64,000 bases of DNA from Muscardinus avellanarius (GCA_963383645.1 OY726565.1:32343931-32407930), one strand, 5' to 3'; positions 44,780 to 58,321 are shown, counted from the stretch's first letter. Numbers and translations are program-made. Notes: a model not told the origin generated them from the letters alone.

Positions 44780-47030
44780 ATAGAGAGAAAAAAAAAGAGA
44801 ACCAAAAGCTGAGGACATAAGTACTTCTGGCACTTTCTGATCAATGTATGCAAAAGAGAGCTTGAATATTGTCAGAATTTCTATAATACTCAATGGTAGC
44901 TTCTCCAACTGTATAGCTATAACTTTGTGATTCATTTTTATCTATACATGTTAAATTGTTTTAGTTATTAATAACAATTCATGTATATTAGAAAAAAACC
45001 TTTATAAAAACAAAAGCATCAGAAGGAGTTTTTGGTTCCGTTTTGAATCCTAAATATTTAGCTTTGATAAAAAATATTTTAATAAAAAATGAATTTAGCT
45101 CTTTCCATTCTATTTTACTTGATTGAAACACACTACTTAAAATTTTATGAATTTCTTCTTTCTCTGTCATCAGACATATTATGTAAATTAGATCATGCAG
45201 AAAAGGTTTCAGTCTTAATTTCTATATTAATCATAATGGGCATACTTCATAACAATATTATGATTTAAATGTGCAGTTTATGTCACAAAGCTTTTACAGC
45301 ATTCTTCAGATGAATTTGAGGTTTGTAATATTAAAGAAAAACAAAAATAAAGGTGGACTTAAGTATATATGAAAAAATATAACTATTTAAGAGAAATATT
45401 AAATTATTTTCAGATTTCTAGGTGTTGATAACATATGAGAGAAAAAGGATGAGTAATAAATTAATACAAAATATAACTAATAAATTAGAGACTATAAATG
45501 TTCATAAAAATGATATCTATTATCCTGTGGTACAGCAATCCTGGAACACAATTCATAAGTTTCCCTCTTTGGAGGCCTTGTATTTCATTATAGAAATGAA
45601 GGGAGTTCAGGTAGTTTCCTGGCAACAGAAAAAGGGTTCAAGCATCTCTGGATAGAGACTATAGCTGGATTTAGGTAGATCTATACAAAAGTGACACAGT
45701 ATTAAACATCACTTGTAGTTATTTGCATTTCAAGGCACTCCAAATGAATTAAAAAAACTATGCAAAAATCAGCCGGATTGTTATTTACAACGACTACTTA
45801 TAATCTTTTGCATTTCTTTCTGATATGTGTCCTCATTTTATCCTCTCATCTGTAATATTAGACTTACTCTTAACCTTTGGATATTCCCCCTAAGATTCTG
45901 GATTGATTTATGTCCCATATGGTCTCTGTTTTATCTTTGAACACATAGAACCTTAAAGGGATATTGGCCATTTGAGTGCGCCCTGGCCAGATCCCTTAAT
46001 CCCATGTATCCTTCCCACTCTCTCACACTATAACATGCTACTAAGCACTTGACTTGGGATTTCCCTAAAGATGGTCACTACTGGTGTTGAACAACCCAGT
46101 CATCAACTGTGCAACATATTTGTACGTATTTTACAATACAAAAGTTGTCTAGGGACATCTGTTCTGATGTTTCTGAGAATAGCATCTCCATTTCTATGTG
46201 TATGCTTTACACATACACTCATAAACATATGGAAATATTTTATATTCTTTAAATAATAAAGAAAAAATAACTTGTCACAATTATAAAGAAATAATTTTCT
46301 AGATTGTTTGCAATTTCATAAAATGAGACTGTGATGGCTAAGTGTATCATCCCCCAAAAATCCAATAATAAAAATGCTGTTCTAACAGCTGACAAATTCC
46401 TTAATCTGCATTTGAAAAGTGGTACTAACATTTATATTTATCCTTTTATGAAACTTACAATGCATTCTTAGAAGGATATTGCTAATTTTCTATGGTAGTT
46501 TTCTTTATATAAATAGTAGAAAGTCTTTTGGTGGGCGTGGCCTTGGAAAGGAGGAATAAATTAGCTATATACATCCTCCTAATACTTGGAAGTATACTAG
46601 TATATTTAGGGAAAATGTGTTTGAGATCATTAAAATATTATTTATTTCAAGCAATATACAAATTAATATATTACATTATTTCAATTGCTAATATATTAAT
46701 ATATTATACAATCCTAAACAGGCATGTGAAAGTAAAAAAATATCCAGTTTTTCTAAAGTAGATTACCATTTCCTGAAGACAGGGGGAATTACTAGTGAAA
46801 TGTGTAAGAGCAGGGCAACAAAGTGCTGTGACTTATCTAACAACTGGTATACAATGACAAATGATATATGGTGACATAAATGGATCCCAGTAGACTTATA
46901 CAGGATAATCTTCAGTAGAAGAAAACACTTTGAAAGTGAAATGTGACATTGTAAAGAAATGTCACAGATCATCAAAAAGAATTAAATGATATGGAAAAAA
47001 CTCAAGAAACAGGGAATAGTTCATCACTTT
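44780..47030. other. Non-coding AT-rich sequence
   Basis: No gene or repeat assigned. Short TA-rich patches at 46640-46700. Confidence 0.55.
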
Positions 47031-47045
47031 TAAAAGTAAAGAAGC

Positions 47046-47260
47046 TTCCAGGCATGGTGGCGCACACTTGTAATCCCGGTGCTTGGGAGGCAAAGACAGT
47101 AGGATTGCGCAGGTTCGAAGCCAACCTCGCTGGTTTAAGAGACCCTGTTTCCAAATTTAAAAAAGATATAAAACAGGCCTGGGAGTGTAGCCCAGGGGTA
47201 GAAGGGTTTCCAGGAACCCCAGTACCACCAAATAAATAAATAATTAATTAAATAAATAAA
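47046..47260 (+). mobile_element. SINE, short (A) form with 15-bp TSD
   Basis: TAAAAGTAAAGAAGC (47031-47045) and TAAAAGTAAAAAAGC (47261-47275) differ at one base. The ID half ends 'ggtttccaggaaccccagta' and the tail is AAAT-rich. Confidence 0.93.
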
Positions 47261-47277
47261 TAAAAGTAAAAAAGCAT

Positions 47278-47480
47278 AGCCAGGTGTGGTGGCAGATACT
47301 TGCAATTTCAGTAATTGGGAGACTAAAACAAGATGACCACAGGTTAAAAAACAACCTCATCAGCTTAGCAAGACTCTCAATCTAGCAAGATCCTGTTTTG
47401 ATACAAAAAGTAAAAAGGGCTGGAGAGTGTTTAGCTCAGAGGCAAAATATTCCTGGGTTCAATCTCTGATGCCCTACACA
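47278..47480 (+). mobile_element. SINE, B form, old
   Basis: 'agccaggtgtggtggcaga' to 'gggttcaatctctgatgcc'. Its tail has become the (AAAT)n at about 47486-47531. Confidence 0.85.
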
Positions 47481-47485
47481 CACAA

Positions 47486-47487
47486 AA

Positions 47488-47530
<43 letters not shown>

Positions 47531-47531
47531 A
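47486..47531. repeat. (AAAT)n microsatellite
   Basis: About 11 perfect units following a SINE. Confidence 0.93.
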
Positions 47532-47941
47532 CTTAATTAAATGTGGCAAAAAGTATGGGCTAAGGTATGGTATAAGATTTGGGGAAAAGGTTTATAATTG
47601 CCAAGCCTACAGTGTTTCAGGTTCATTTTGAAAGACATACAGTTTTATTCTCAGAAAATGAACATGAATAGAAAAGTTCATTCCATCTTCGATAGATTAT
47701 AGTTTTACAACAGAACTACTTAGGGTAAAAGTGGGAGAAAAAAAGAGCTTATTTTTCTTAAGGATTTTTTTTAAGAATCTAAATAAAAAGTCACTAAAAA
47801 TAATAGACTCAACCTGGATATGTGTTCTTGAGTGACTGTGAACTTAGACAGGTGAGATGACCTTTTTGATATAGTTGCCTTATATTTTAAAGTAGAAAAT
47901 TGTTCTGAGTTAATAAACTGATATGAAAATTTCCCACAGAG

Positions 47942-48138
47942 CTGAGTGTGGTGGTGCATTCCTGTAAGCCCAGTACTTGGGAGGCTGAGTAGGAGGACCA
48001 ATCACAGGTTCCTAGCCAACTTCAGTAACATAGTAAGGTACTCCATAACTTAGGGAGACCCTGTTGGAAAATAAAATAAAATACAAAATAAGGCAGAGGG
48101 TATAGCTCTGAGCTAAAATGCCCCTAGGCTTGATCCAG
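47942..48138 (+). mobile_element. SINE, B form; tail now (CA)n
   Basis: 'gctgagtgtggtggtgcat' to 'cttgatccagta', followed by an interrupted (CA)n at 48142-48177. Confidence 0.83.
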
Positions 48139-48142
48139 TAAA

Positions 48143-48177
<35 letters not shown>

Positions 48178-48319
48178 AATTCTGACAGTACATATATACA
48201 GATAAACCCTGATACTTCTTTTCTGTCCCTATATATCACCAAGTAATTGTTTATACTTTAATCTTCTCTCTGAGACCACACAAAACTAGAGACAAGAAGC
48301 TATGTATTGCATAAGAATA

Positions 48320-48390
48320 TGAAGAGCCAGAGCCAATTTCTGGCACACAAAAAGGATTTAATAAATATTAGTTGAATAACTTTATGATTG
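48320..48390 (+). mobile_element. MIR 3' end
   Basis: 'ccaatttctggcacacaaa' and 'taaatattagttgaataact' match the MIR terminal segment. Confidence 0.7.
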
Positions 48391-50279
48391 ATAGAGTATA
48401 AAAGTTGAAATTTCTTAAAGATAATATATACAAATGTGATATGTGCTATATTTTTAATATGAATAGTATAACAAAGTCTTTACTCAACTTTATGTATGTT
48501 TATGTATATACCAACTTTATAAAAATAATGTTTCAGTTATCTAACATAAAACAACAGTCTTTTTTATTTTGTCCTTAAGGTGAAAATCGTATTTTAGTGG
48601 TTGATACACAAAAAGAATAGCCTTTGGGAAATTTCTGCGAGGTTTTTTATATTTCTGATTGCTGATTTTTTAGTAGTTTTTCTCTTATTGACATTGCTCA
48701 GTGATATCCATATGAAAAGGCAAATGGTTATAATACAAGCAAAGGTCCACTGGACTTCTCCATGCCTTAAAAATGGCTTAAAATAACAGAAATACTGTTT
48801 GTATGAGATTTAGAAATATGATTTAAAAACTGCTTTACTGTTTTTGTGATGTAAATAACTTGGAAAGAAAATAAATAGGAGTAGGTATAAGCAGACCTCT
48901 TCTTTTACTCCCCAATTTCTGGGGTTTGGGATGGACCCATCTGTGATATAATCTGGTCTGTTTGAAACTAAATCACACAGATAATTCAAACATAAGTAGA
49001 TAATTATGATGCTTCTTTAAAAAAGCATATGGCTCAAGAGAAAACAATTTAATATTCAAGAAATATTTACTAATTGCTCATTACAGTCTGTATAAAGTAC
49101 TAATTTCTGGGAATAAAACTAAATGAAATATATAGGATGCTTCCCTTAATTTTCCTTAGATTCTATAATCCATAGATTCAAGATAATTTTACAAGACATT
49201 TTCCTATGGTCCTTTGGAAATGAACAAGCACCAATTTAAACACTTGAGGGGATAGGAGGAGCGCCTCTGATGAAAACCAGACCATCTGGATTAAAAGCTT
49301 TGGTGGTGAACACGATGATTAGGATTCTAGAGAAATCCAATAAATAACATCCTTCTTCTATCCCTGAGTTCAAAGCCAATTGAAAGTTAAGCAAGCAGCT
49401 GAAGAATGATAATATTAGCTTTATTACTGACAAAAGCTGATATTGGAGAACATTGCTTATATCTAAAGTTTAGTAAACTTGCTAACAGTGGAAAACATAA
49501 CAACCCATCTAGAAATATCTACCCCAGCTTGTGCCTAGGACTGAAAGAATTACCAGAACACTGGAATCTGAGCACTAAAACCAGCATTCAGTTATGCTAA
49601 TCTAAAATTTCAGATGCAAAATGTGTGGATGCCTCTGTGATCACCTTAGAGCTTGGATCGATTCTTCAATTTCCCTTTGAAAAATAATCTCATCTCTACA
49701 TAGTACTCTCCTCTGAGGCAGAAAGCTGTGGGAAAGGGTATAGTCTCTGATAAATGTTTCTCAGTAGGCATTCACAACCGCGTTCACTCTTTGTCTATGA
49801 CAATTCTTTGAGTGTGTGTGAACATTTCTTTTCATAGAATAACATTTGCTTTATATAATGCAAACTCTTCAACTTGCAATAAAATATTTACTCTTTTTAA
49901 CTTGAATCTTTCCTATTTTCCCCTCCCCACTATCCTAAAAGTTTCATAGAAAGAGTGACCATTGCTGGTCATCGTTTACACCATGATATCAGTGATGCAC
50001 ATGGCCCACTGACTATGTGTGAGTGAAGGTGAATGAAACGATATTCCAAAGTGAATCAAGCAGGGAAGGAGGATGCACTGAAATTCATCACTCCCTAAAA
50101 ACATTATTGAACAGGTGGTGAGCTTTGAGCCAGCTGGTGAAGTTTCAGTTCTTCCTCATCCTCAACCACGCCCCAGGTCCGCCAGAAGTAACCCCCCACT
50201 TTACTCTTACTTCTGTTCTGCTATTCAGGAATGAGAAAGGTCTGAATCACCACAAGCTTTATTCCCCGAGCTATACAAA
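48391..50279. other. Non-coding unique sequence
   Basis: No gene or clear repeat. 49060-49130 vaguely resembles the 'attcaa-aaatatttact' piece of old MIR/L2-type repeats, too weak to call. Confidence 0.5.
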
Positions 50280-50460
50280 ACAGGAAGAAGTGAGAGAACA
50301 TCTTTGGCATGTGAATTATCTTTTGCAAGAGTTATTTCTTAGCTGTAAAATGGAAATAATAGAATCTATATTTCTGTTTCTGAGGATTTTAAGTTAAATA
50401 ATGCATATAAAGCAATTAGCTCAATGCTGCAAAGATAAGTGCTTAAGAAATAATCGGTCA
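50280..50460 (+). mobile_element. MIR fragment
   Basis: 'agctgtaaaatggaaataat', 'gaggattttaagttaaataa' and 'gcatataaagcaattagctc' follow the MIR order. The 90-codon frame ending here (50125-50397) ends in this repeat and is not a gene. Confidence 0.75.
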
Positions 50461-50706
50461 TTTTAATACAAGCAGCAAATAATTTGAGGGAATGAGTTTT
50501 GTTGCTGTTTCTACTGCAAAATATGAGAGTACTTAATTTTCTGAAGGTTGCATTAAATTTTCTCAGAGAAAAATTTTATTGCTTTATTCATTCATGCATT
50601 TTAAAACATTTTTGAGTATTTATATATTTCAATGCCTATTACTTTTCTTGGCACCAGAGATAACAAGTACCGAAGTCAGAACTGATGCCCGCCAAGAAAT
50701 ATTAGT

Positions 50707-50825
50707 CTAAGCCAAGTGTTATGGCACTCCTCTGAGGGGCTCAGACAGGAGGGTGGCATATTGGAGCTAAGCATGAGCAACTTAGTGAGTCTCTCAGCAA
50801 CTTAGCAAGACCCTGTTTCAAAATG
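50707..50825 (+). mobile_element. SINE relic, B1 half
   Basis: 'gccaagtgttatggcactc' and 'gcaacttagcaagaccctgt'. The ID half is missing. Confidence 0.7.
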
Positions 50826-51077
50826 CTGTACATCAAAAAAGAAAGAAAGTATTGCAGGAAAAGCCACAGAGTATAAGTGAAACATTCTAATTTTTGAAGA
50901 AGGAGCTAAGGAAAGTAACCAACAGCCTTTAATAAACTGACTGATACAGCAGTGGATGTTTAAAATTAAACTATTTAAGATGAAGATAGTTCTAGTAGAA
51001 AGTGAGTGCAAAATAAGTTGTTATTGTAAGGTATCAATTAATGCCCTTCTATGCCATTCACATTTCTGTGTTCACTT

Positions 51078-51240
51078 TTTTTTTATTGGTGCATTGTAAT
51101 CATGTATCACCAAGAAGTTCAGAGTGAAAAAGACATATGTACACACAACACACTGTGAGTCTCCCCCAAATCCTATCCTGGTCTCTCAGTCCCCTGATCC
51201 AAGCACAACATTTAGATTGGTATTGAGAATTTTGTGTATT
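51078..51240 (-). mobile_element. L1 3' end, antisense
   Basis: 'tttattggtgcattgtaatc' (51091-51110) is the complement of the local L1 terminus. 3' UTR sequence follows to about 51240. Confidence 0.78.
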
Positions 51241-51280
51241 ACATTATGTCTATTGAAATGGCATTTTCATTGAGTGTTCA

Positions 51281-51734
51281 GATTTATTTATTTATTTTGC
51301 AGTATTGGGGGATTGAATCCAGGGACACTCTTACCTCCTAGCCAAACCCCCAGACCTACTTTTTATTCTTTTTTTTTTTTTTTTTTGGAGTACCTGGTAT
51401 GGAATCCAGGGGTATTATACCTCCAAGCTACACCCCCAGCCCTATTTTTTATTCTTTGTTTTGAAACAGGGTCTCAAATGAGTTGCAAAAGGCCTCACTT
51501 AGTAGTAGCTGAGGCTGTCTGCAAACCGCGATCCTCCTGTCTCAGTCTCTCAAGTGCTGGAATTACAAGCATGCACCACCATGTCGGCTCCTACATTTTA
51601 TTCTTTATTTTGAAAGAGAGTCTCACTAAGTTGAAGAGGGCCTCACTAAGTAGCTAAGGCTGGCCAAAGAGCTGTGATCCTCCTGTTTCAGCCTTTTAAG
51701 TACTGGAATTACAAGCATGCATACCACGCCAGGC
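51281..51734 (-). mobile_element. SINE, B form, interrupted by another B form
   Basis: The outer copy is 51281-51354 plus 51590-51734, bracketed by TGAGTGTTCA at 51271-51280 and 51735-51744. Confidence 0.88.
51372..51589 (-). mobile_element. SINE, B form, nested
   Basis: Complete copy inside the previous SINE. CCTACTTTTTATTCTTT (51355-51371) and CCTACATTTTATTCTTT (51590-51606), 16 of 17 identical, are its target duplication. Confidence 0.9.
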
Positions 51735-51744
51735 TGAGTGTTCA

Positions 51745-54300
51745 ATTTTAAGTCTTCCCTTCAAATAAAAAGAGTTAGAAGGTGTGACCATATCAGAGCC
51801 TACCTCTCAGTTGGAAACTTTTAAATTGTATGTGTGATGTCAGCCCAGCTGATTTAGCTTTAGTTTTCTCTTTTATAAAAGGAATCAGGAAGATTCCTTT
51901 TAAGACATAAAATTCAGTTTCTAAACTAAAAAATATGACGTGTAATTCAACAAGACTGTACTCTGCCACAGAGGGGAGACCTATACCTCTTTCCAAAATT
52001 AGGTTCAGCTGTGGAGACTAATAATGTCACACACTCAAAAGGGAGGTATAAAAAGGGGGTATAAAAAGATGTATTACTCACAAAATAGAGATTTCCAAGA
52101 AGGTATGGTAATCTATAAATCAGGCTGGAGAATGGCAGGAGGAAGAACAGGTTTGATGCTAAACTCTGTTAGAGGGCTAGGCTAAAATGGTGGGCAGGTA
52201 TTGGGAGATTTGTACTCCCACCCACAGCAAAAGAGGGCACACCTGGAATTTTTTTTTTTTTTAATCAGCTTTCACAGATGTAGGTCCATGGGAACAGAGG
52301 AGGTGATGGTACTTGAGAGCTGTCAGCAAAATCAAAACTGGCTTCAGACTCTATTTCAGACCTGCAGGCCAAAGACTTCTTCAAATAACCATCTTGTAGG
52401 CTGGTCTTGAGGTAGCTGAAATTCATTCAAGGAGACTATAGAACCCCCCAACCTTTTAGCAACCTGATATTATTTATTCATTTTGTTTTTTTAATTTAAA
52501 AATTAACAGCATGCCTAATTCATGAAATTACATGTTTATGCTCTCTGGACTTCTGTTTCTGTGTTACACTTGAAGGTTTAAAAATTATATTTATACACAA
52601 GTGCAAAAAATGGGTTAGTTCAGCCCAAAATTTAGCAACCTTTTACAGTGATCAGTGTTTCCAAAATGTCTGCTGAAAAAGACATGTTTAAATTTTTTTC
52701 AACAAAATTGTAGTTTTTGAAATTTAAAAACGTGTCTGAGGGTTGAAAAAAAGTCTTGCCTAGATATAGAAATGCTGATCTCTTTCCTTGCACGTGGACT
52801 TCTCAGAAGCACATGTTCTTGAAAAAGATAATCATAAACATCTGTGCTTGCAGTGGCATTTTTTTCCCACTATAATACATGAAGAGAGTACTGCACTGAA
52901 GTCTAGCAACATAGAAATACGAATTTTTGTATGGGGTATCAGGACACTAGTTTAACAAAAGCTTGGTGAAGCGTGGAAAGTATCTAAAATATATTGATTT
53001 ACTATCTCTCCAAGTAATTCTAAGGAAGCATTCATACACTTGACAATCTTAATAAACAGAATGAAATCCTTTCAGAGGTCTAAAGTTTGATCCATTCCAA
53101 AGTGAACATTTAATTTTTTGGGGGCGGCAGGGCACACCATGACTGAGCCTAACTCACTTAACAAGAGGCATACTAATAGAAACTGTGGACATTTTGCATA
53201 TATGTTCTAAGATCTAAGGTCTCCTTGCATATAAATTATAAATTTTTACTCTTAACCTAAAGTAATGGGGTGAGAACCATTCTTTCTAAAGAGAGAAAAT
53301 GAACTGGAGATTTGCAGACTCTGACTATGATCCACACAACAGATTTTATCAGAGCCATCAAGGTTGGGCTTAGGAGAATCTGCATCACTTGCTCATGGAT
53401 TTTTCCATATGCATGCACACAAACTAAAAAACACCTTTGTTTTTTTTTCCCCCAAAAAAACCAGAAACGGAGTCTTCAATAACACATTTGTTTTCTAGTT
53501 GTCATATATATATTCAGAAAATGACAGTGTGCTACAAGCTTTACCTAAACATAAAAAGTGTCAGTATTTTTAGTACAAATTATTTCTTACTCTTTGTATG
53601 TTATTAACTATCCAGTTTCTTATTTTCCTTTGTTTAGAATTTTGAAAACAGTAGGTTACATTTACTATTACAGGAAAGTTTAATGTCTTAAATAGGGCTT
53701 TACGATGAAGATTACTATTAAATGGAATTTCTCACCCTGTTTTGTTCATAAAAGTTGTAAGATAGCATAGTAAAGGATATATTTTAAAATGTTAATATAG
53801 AAAATACTGTATGGAGAAAATATATCAAACATCTAATTCAGTTTAGTTAATGCAACAGACATTAAATGTAGCTCTAAATTATCCCACAGTTATAAAAAAG
53901 TGAAGTATAAATGTTATTTTGTTTTAATTGTTGCATAAAACATCTATTTTATCAATCAGGATAGAATATAATTTACTTGGAAATGCATTTTACAAGAAAA
54001 GTATTATATTAGTGTTCTAGACAAGACTACTAAACAATATAAACATTTATGTATAACATTTTAGCAAAAAAACACTATTTCTTATCAAGTTTTGGAAGTA
54101 TACTAAAGGTAGCATGAAAAATGTGTTTTTTAAAGCATTTCTATGAAGGTGTGGGAGGAAATAAGAATGTGTATTGATCAATGATGCTGGTATATTGTGT
54201 GTGCAGTAATCTATGGTGATAGAGGAATATTTATCATAGTATCTAAATTAGAGATGCAGTCCACTGGCCTAGTAGAACAGACCAGTTCACCATGCTTTAA
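51745..54300. other. Non-coding unique sequence
   Basis: 2.5 kb with no assigned repeat. GGTATAAAAAG occurs twice around 52045-52070 as a short local duplication. No gene evidence. Confidence 0.5.
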
Positions 54301-54313
54301 AAAGTATAGTTTA

Positions 54314-54533
54314 GCTGGGCATGGTGGCACACGCTTGTAATCCCCGTGCTCGGGAGGCTGAGACAGGAGGTTTGCACAGGTTCGAAGCCAGCCTCAGCTA
54401 CTTAGTGAGGCTCTTAGCAACTTAGTGAGACCCTGTTTTCAAATAAAGTATAAAACAAGTCTGGGAGTATAGCCCAGAGGTAGAAAGTCTCTGGGTTCCA
54501 CCCCCAGTACCACCACAAAAAAAAAAAAAAAAA
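54314..54533 (+). mobile_element. SINE, long (C) form with 13-bp TSD
   Basis: AAAGTATAGTTTA at 54301-54313 and 54534-54546. Box B GGTTCGAAGCC is intact. It keeps both 'acttagtgag' segments yet has the 'gtctgggagtatagccc' ID half of the A form. Long pure A tail. Confidence 0.94.
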
Positions 54534-54550
54534 AAAGTATAGTTTATTTT

Positions 54551-54728
54551 GGGGCATGGTGGTACATACCTATATTCCCAGTACTTGGGAAGCTGAGACA
54601 GGAGGATTGCTTTTTGGAGGCCAATACATAGGTGACTCAGTGGGTATCTGTTTCAAAAATTTAAAAATAGGGCTTGTAGTGTGGCTCAGAGAGAGAATAT
54701 CTTTGAGTTTGATCCCCAGAACCTAAAG
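54551..54728 (+). mobile_element. SINE, B form, old
   Basis: 'ggggcatggtggtacatac' to 'gagtttgatccccagaacc'. It directly follows the previous SINE's target duplication. Confidence 0.82.
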
Positions 54729-54999
54729 CAAGCAAACAAACAAATAATATATTTTACTGAGCACAACCCAAACTCATTGACTTAGTACCTCTAAAAGAAA
54801 AGCCCAAAAAGAAAAAAGCCCAAAAGAATATTTTTGGATCATTTGTCCACATTGAAGTATAACTTACATACAGTAATACTAACCTTTTTAGTGAACAATT
54901 CTGTGATTACCATCAGACGTAGAAATGGACACGTTAAGCAAGCACTGTGGGTGATTCTTTAGTCACTAAATTTGATTACCACTGATACATTAATGGTAC

Positions 55000-55365
55000 T
55001 CAAATGCTTTTGTATATTAGAATCGTCTGGAGGGCTTAGCAAAACATACCCTGATACACTCCACTGTTGTTCGATTTCTGATTTAGCTACTCTGAATAGA
55101 GTCATATAATTTTCATTTCTGTCCATATCCCCCAAACCTTATGATGTTGCTATTCTGGAAACCCCACTATCACTGGACTGGAGCAATGATTCGCAACCTT
55201 TCCACCTGCATCACAATATCCTAGCAATTAAGCAAACATGATCTAGACTTCATCCCCTCAGGGATGTGGGGCTTAACTGGAACATAGTGGAATTCAGACA
55301 CACACTTTTAAAGAACTTTCAGTGTGATTTTAATATTCAACCAAGACTGAGAACCATGGCCATGA
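55000..55365. mobile_element. MER5-like hAT DNA transposon relics (two pieces)
   Basis: 'tattagaatcgtctggaggg' with 'tttctgatttagc' (55016-55088) fits one MER5-type arm. 'caatgattcgcaaccttt' (55185) and 'caaccaagactgagaacca' (55338) look like the ends of a second. Both diverged. Confidence 0.6.
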
Positions 55366-56226
55366 TGGAAAAAGTGGCTATAATTTATCTAAGTAATTTT
55401 CCCCATAGTATGTTGGCTGAATTTTTGATAGGAAGCAAAAGGTTTAAGGTATTGATGCTTCTATCGTAAGAAATTATGTTAGATGTTTTTATTTTATTAC
55501 AATTAATCCTGAACAATAATATATCTTACTGCTTCCATATTTTAAGGAGAAAATTGATTAAGGAGAAAATAATATTAATTAAACTTTAAAGAACATGAAA
55601 TTACCAAGAGATAGGAGCTGAATCAAAACCATTTATCTCTGATTTTATAGCCTATAGTTTGGAATTTATTATTTGACTATGAGACAACTCTGAGGTAAAA
55701 CAAATTTTAAAACATGGGAATTTGATTATTTCCCACATCCCAGTTTTAAAATGTTATAGACTATTAAAATACCTGTGAGGGAAATTTTGGATCTATTCAA
55801 ATACTGATAAAAAATACTAATTTTCCTCATACAGTTATTTGCTATTAAGAATGAGAATTATTTGAGCATGGAAAAAATGGAAGAGTAGATATTTTAATTT
55901 GACCATCTGGACTATTGTATTACTCTGGTGGGATATCTGATTTTGAATAATACTGCATTCAGATGAGCAGGCCAAGGAGTAATGAATCCCTAATAGCTAA
56001 GAGCAAAGTCTTAAGTTTTTCTCTTGGGATAGCTTCTGCCCTGAAAGAATATGCTCTTGGGATATACTTTATTCCAACATTATTTTTTTGGTGACAAGTC
56101 AAAAACATTAACATATAAAAATTCATAGCCTATCTCTCCCTCCTCAAGCAAAGAAAGTTTATTTATTGTCCACTCATTATTATGTAAACACCTGCACTAA
56201 CATTAGTTCTTTTGTAACTATCTTGC
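55366..56226. other. Non-coding AT-rich sequence
   Basis: Nothing recognised. Confidence 0.6.
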
Positions 56227-56228
56227 TT

Positions 56229-56408
56229 TTTTTTTTTTTTTTTGGTGGTGGTATTGGGGATGAAACCCTTCTACCTCCTGGCTACACTCCCAGACATATT
56301 TGGAAGCAGGGTCTCTTAAGCCAGTAAGGCTGGCTTCACACCTATGTGATCCTCCTGTCTCTGCCTCCCAAACGCAGGGATTACAAGGGTGTGCCACCAT
56401 GCCTGGCT
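56229..56408 (-). mobile_element. SINE, short (A) form
   Basis: T run, a shortened ID half ('gatgaaacccttctacctcc') and the 'cttaagccagtaaggctgg' junction; B1 end 'catgcctggctt'. Confidence 0.9.
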
Positions 56409-56409
56409 T

Positions 56410-58085
56410 AATTATTTTGCATTTTAATTATACAAATCAGAGTGTGTTTGAGAAAAAAAATTGAGGTAGCCTAAGACGCTTTTTATAGTTGTATTGGAAA
56501 AGGAGATATTGTAGCTGGATAGAGAAGAGAGAGAAACTGCCTTTGGTAGATTGTTCTTAATGGCCTGATCATTTTCTCCTACTCTGAGGCTAATTGCATT
56601 TCCCTCTAACTTCCAGTTTGACCTTGACTCAACCATGTAGAATATTTTGACCACTGAGGTATTAGCAAATGTACTGAAGGGAAACTTGGAAATTATTTAT
56701 GTAAATGAATTGATATCTCCTGCTTTTGACTATCATGATGAGAAGTTGTCTAGGTGAAACTGATAAAGGATGAGTCACAGAAAACATATATAAATAATTC
56801 CAGCTCAAAACGTTCTAGATCAATTAGTAGACATTGGCTTCTGCATGTGAACAAGAATATCTAAGAATATCAGTGCCATCTACTTGATGTGTAGTCAACC
56901 ATGAATATATTTATGGTCAAACTCAACTCAAATCTAATGATGCTTCAGTTTTATGGACTAAATCATATATATTGTTTTTATGTTTAATGTTTGCTTTGCT
57001 ATATTATCATAAGACATGCCTGACATATAGCTTGAGGTAAAATTAAGCTAAAAATATTTCAAGGGAAGATAAATCCGAGTGGGAGAAAGATTGGAACTAG
57101 GTGCCATTAGAGAGAGAATATGTGAAATAATATTTTCCAAAAAGATTTGCTATGTACTTGAATGGAAAACTATTAATCAGTATTTAAGAGACTTTGGGTA
57201 AATTTTGAATTTGCCTCAAGTTAATGTTGGTTAGTTTGGATTGGAATATCATTAACTGGCAATGAGACAGACTTTTATGAAAAGACAGACTTTTATGAAA
57301 CTGGATAACATGTTGAGTCTGTATTCAGTCCTAAAGAAGTAGACCCAAACTTTTATGGATTATATTAATATAAGCTTATGGTAAATGGTGAATATTGAGG
57401 AAGTAGAAACCCAAGCTCAAACTATAATAAAAATTGTCTTGGAATATATAAAAACCAGATACAATATTATCTTTTGGCTAAAAAGTAGTTGTAAATTATT
57501 ATCGAAAGATAAGCAATATGAAAATACACTTTAGGAAAATATATTTGTACTTTAATGGATTTATCAAATAGAATTATAACATAGAATGTGAACTCAGAAA
57601 ATGATACAAAATAAGAACAATTCTTTCAGGGTCTCAGGTCCTTGAGCCAAAACAGTTTTTATGAGGTATTTGAGAGTGAGTCGTTATCATAAAAGCAGCA
57701 TAGCAACTAGTTTTCTTCAAGTATCTGGGAGAACTTTTATTTGGACTGAGGTTTTAACTAGGCATTTAGATAAAATTAAAGTCAAAATAATCCCAAAGAT
57801 TTTGAAGAAATAGGATTTTTAGGCAAAAGACTTCTATTTTTTTAATTAAAAAGGGGAAAGGAAATGGTTGCTATTTCTACTTAAAAAATTAAGGATTTTT
57901 TAAAAAGATGAACTGGTGGGAAGAATGTAATGTGGGAAGTACAGGTAAATACCAATGAATGAAAAATATGATATATTACCTCTTGTAAATTATTTGGTAA
58001 TTATTAAATTATGCAAATTTAGTAGTAGATGATTAAACAAATATAGTACAATCATATTAGGGAATATGCTTTTAGGTTTCATATA
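56410..58085. other. Non-coding sequence with an 18-bp exact tandem duplication
   Basis: AGACAGACTTTTATGAAA is present twice in direct contact (57265-57282, 57283-57300). Otherwise no repeat or gene seen. Confidence 0.6.
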
Positions 58086-58087
58086 CT

Positions 58088-58280
58088 GCATGGCGCGGTG
58101 GCTCATGCATGTAAATCCAGCATTCTGGAGGCTGAGACAGGATAATCCAGGTTCACAGTCAGCCTCAGCTACTTAGTAAGGTCCTTTGCAATTCAGTAAG
58201 ACCCTGTTTCAAAGTAAAGAATAAAAAATAGGGCTGGGGGTGTAGCTCAGAGGTAGAAAGCACCTGGGTTCCAGTACTGC
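58088..58280 (+). mobile_element. SINE, B form
   Basis: 'gcatggcgcggtggctcat' to 'cacctgggttccagtact', with 'gggctgggggtgtagctcag' in the ID half. Confidence 0.87.
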
Positions 58281-58321
58281 AAAAAATAAAAAATAACACA
58301 TAATAAAAATAATAAATAAAT

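Noticed and set aside
50125..50397. 90-codon frame as a small gene
   Set aside because: Its second half is MIR sequence.
52045..52070. Twin TATA boxes as a promoter
   Set aside because: A short local duplication (GGTATAAAAAG twice) with no downstream transcript feature.
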